From Polyodon spathula (taxonomy: Eukaryota; Chordata; Actinopteri; Acipenseriformes; Polyodontidae): 64,000 nt of DNA. A program made the translations under genes and the position numbers. Shown piece after piece: positions 63,435 to 64,000 of this stretch. The notes under the pieces are model-generated. The model did no database searches, had not been told where the DNA came from, and worked only from the letters and a program-made list of their open reading frames with translations. The DNA is taken from the NCBI RefSeq assembly GCF_017654505.1, contig NC_054539.1:71367256-71431255 (forward strand), read 5' to 3'. Every line of letters starts with the position of its first letter. Positions within the stretch are counted from its first letter, which is position 1.

Positions 63435-64000
63435 CTGAACAGAAACACAAGCATTAACCTCTGTCCTAAACAAGGTGCGTTTTATTTCTTGTTTTACATA
63501 AGCAACTTATTTTTAGCTTGCGATTACAAAAATGCAAAAAGAGAGAGTACCCACAAACAATACTTTTAAAACTGAAGCACAGTGCATAATGGAACTGTGA
63601 AAAAAAACAAAAAACTCCTTATTAAAAAAGGACACAAAGCAGGATAATCCCAAATGTGAATATATAATCTGCTTAGTATTGCTAACATCATTTCAAAGCA
63701 AGTTGTATATCACTATCTGACTGGAGGCTCAGTGCTGGTTCTGTATATCTAGGATATGTTGGACTCTCTTACTCGGCGTGCGATGCAAGCTTGCGGATAT
63801 AATTAAACCAGACTGCAAGAACATTGTATCCCCTGCTTTTCAATGATTTTAATTTAAGCTGACGAGATAGATTTCCTAAGCTTTTACTCCAGTGCCAAAC
63901 AAACATTTACAACAGAATCAGAATATTGTCTTTCTACAGCAGCATTTTGCTGGACAGATTTAGATTAAGCTTACACGATTTGGTATTGTAGTGCTGTAAA
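63435..64000. other. REV3L intron to window edge
   Basis: AT-rich DNA upstream of the first exon in the window; the next 5' exon of REV3L must lie beyond 64000. Confidence 0.55.

Overview
The window is vertebrate nuclear DNA: GT-AG spliced genes, long AT-rich introns and many transposable elements. The gene order places it on the segment that in human (6q21) carries SLC16A10 and REV3L. Repeats such as the CR1/L2-type LINE tails, the SINE with a conserved 'cgtttcggaggacagcgtgtg' core region and Tc1 elements point to a ray-finned fish. A sturgeon- or paddlefish-like non-teleost is my best guess, from memory of similar repeats and not from a search.

Layout. (1) 1-15.4 kb, plus strand: the last four coding exons of a monocarboxylate/aromatic amino-acid transporter, best called SLC16A10 (MCT10/TAT1). 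Its introns hold a decayed DIRS-type retrotransposon (about 0.9-5.7 kb), a nearly intact CR1/L2-type LINE (7.0-9.8 kb), an inverted pair of LTR-like elements (11.2-11.9 kb), a MITE fragment and a 30-bp minisatellite. (2) 15.4-27.6 kb, intergenic: a truncated LINE, a Tc1 element with an intact DD34E transposase frame, a SINE-like repeat, and an IS630/Tc1-like transposon whose transposase is spliced, frameshifted and interrupted by a second, palindromic MITE. (3) 27.8-63.4 kb, minus strand: 29 coding exons of REV3L, the catalytic subunit of DNA polymerase zeta, including the giant 4.1-kb exon. All splice phases join into one frame of 2,982 codons plus stop; only the N-terminal roughly 130 residues lie beyond the right edge. 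Its introns hold a LINE, two MITE copies, a hAT remnant, two tRNA-derived SINEs and an LTR-like element.

The two genes converge tail to tail. The transporter moves aromatic amino acids (and, in the related MCT8, thyroid hormone) across the plasma membrane, and REV3L extends mismatched or lesion-blocked primers in the nucleus; nothing suggests that they work together.

The most unusual observation is in REV3L. The frame is open throughout, and polymerase motifs A and C, both REV7-binding segments and both C-terminal cysteine clusters are intact. Yet motif B, normally nearly invariant, has six substitutions in 15 residues, including loss of the motif glycine (FGY to FDY). In a polyploid-fish setting this could mark a duplicate losing or changing catalytic function while keeping its scaffold role.
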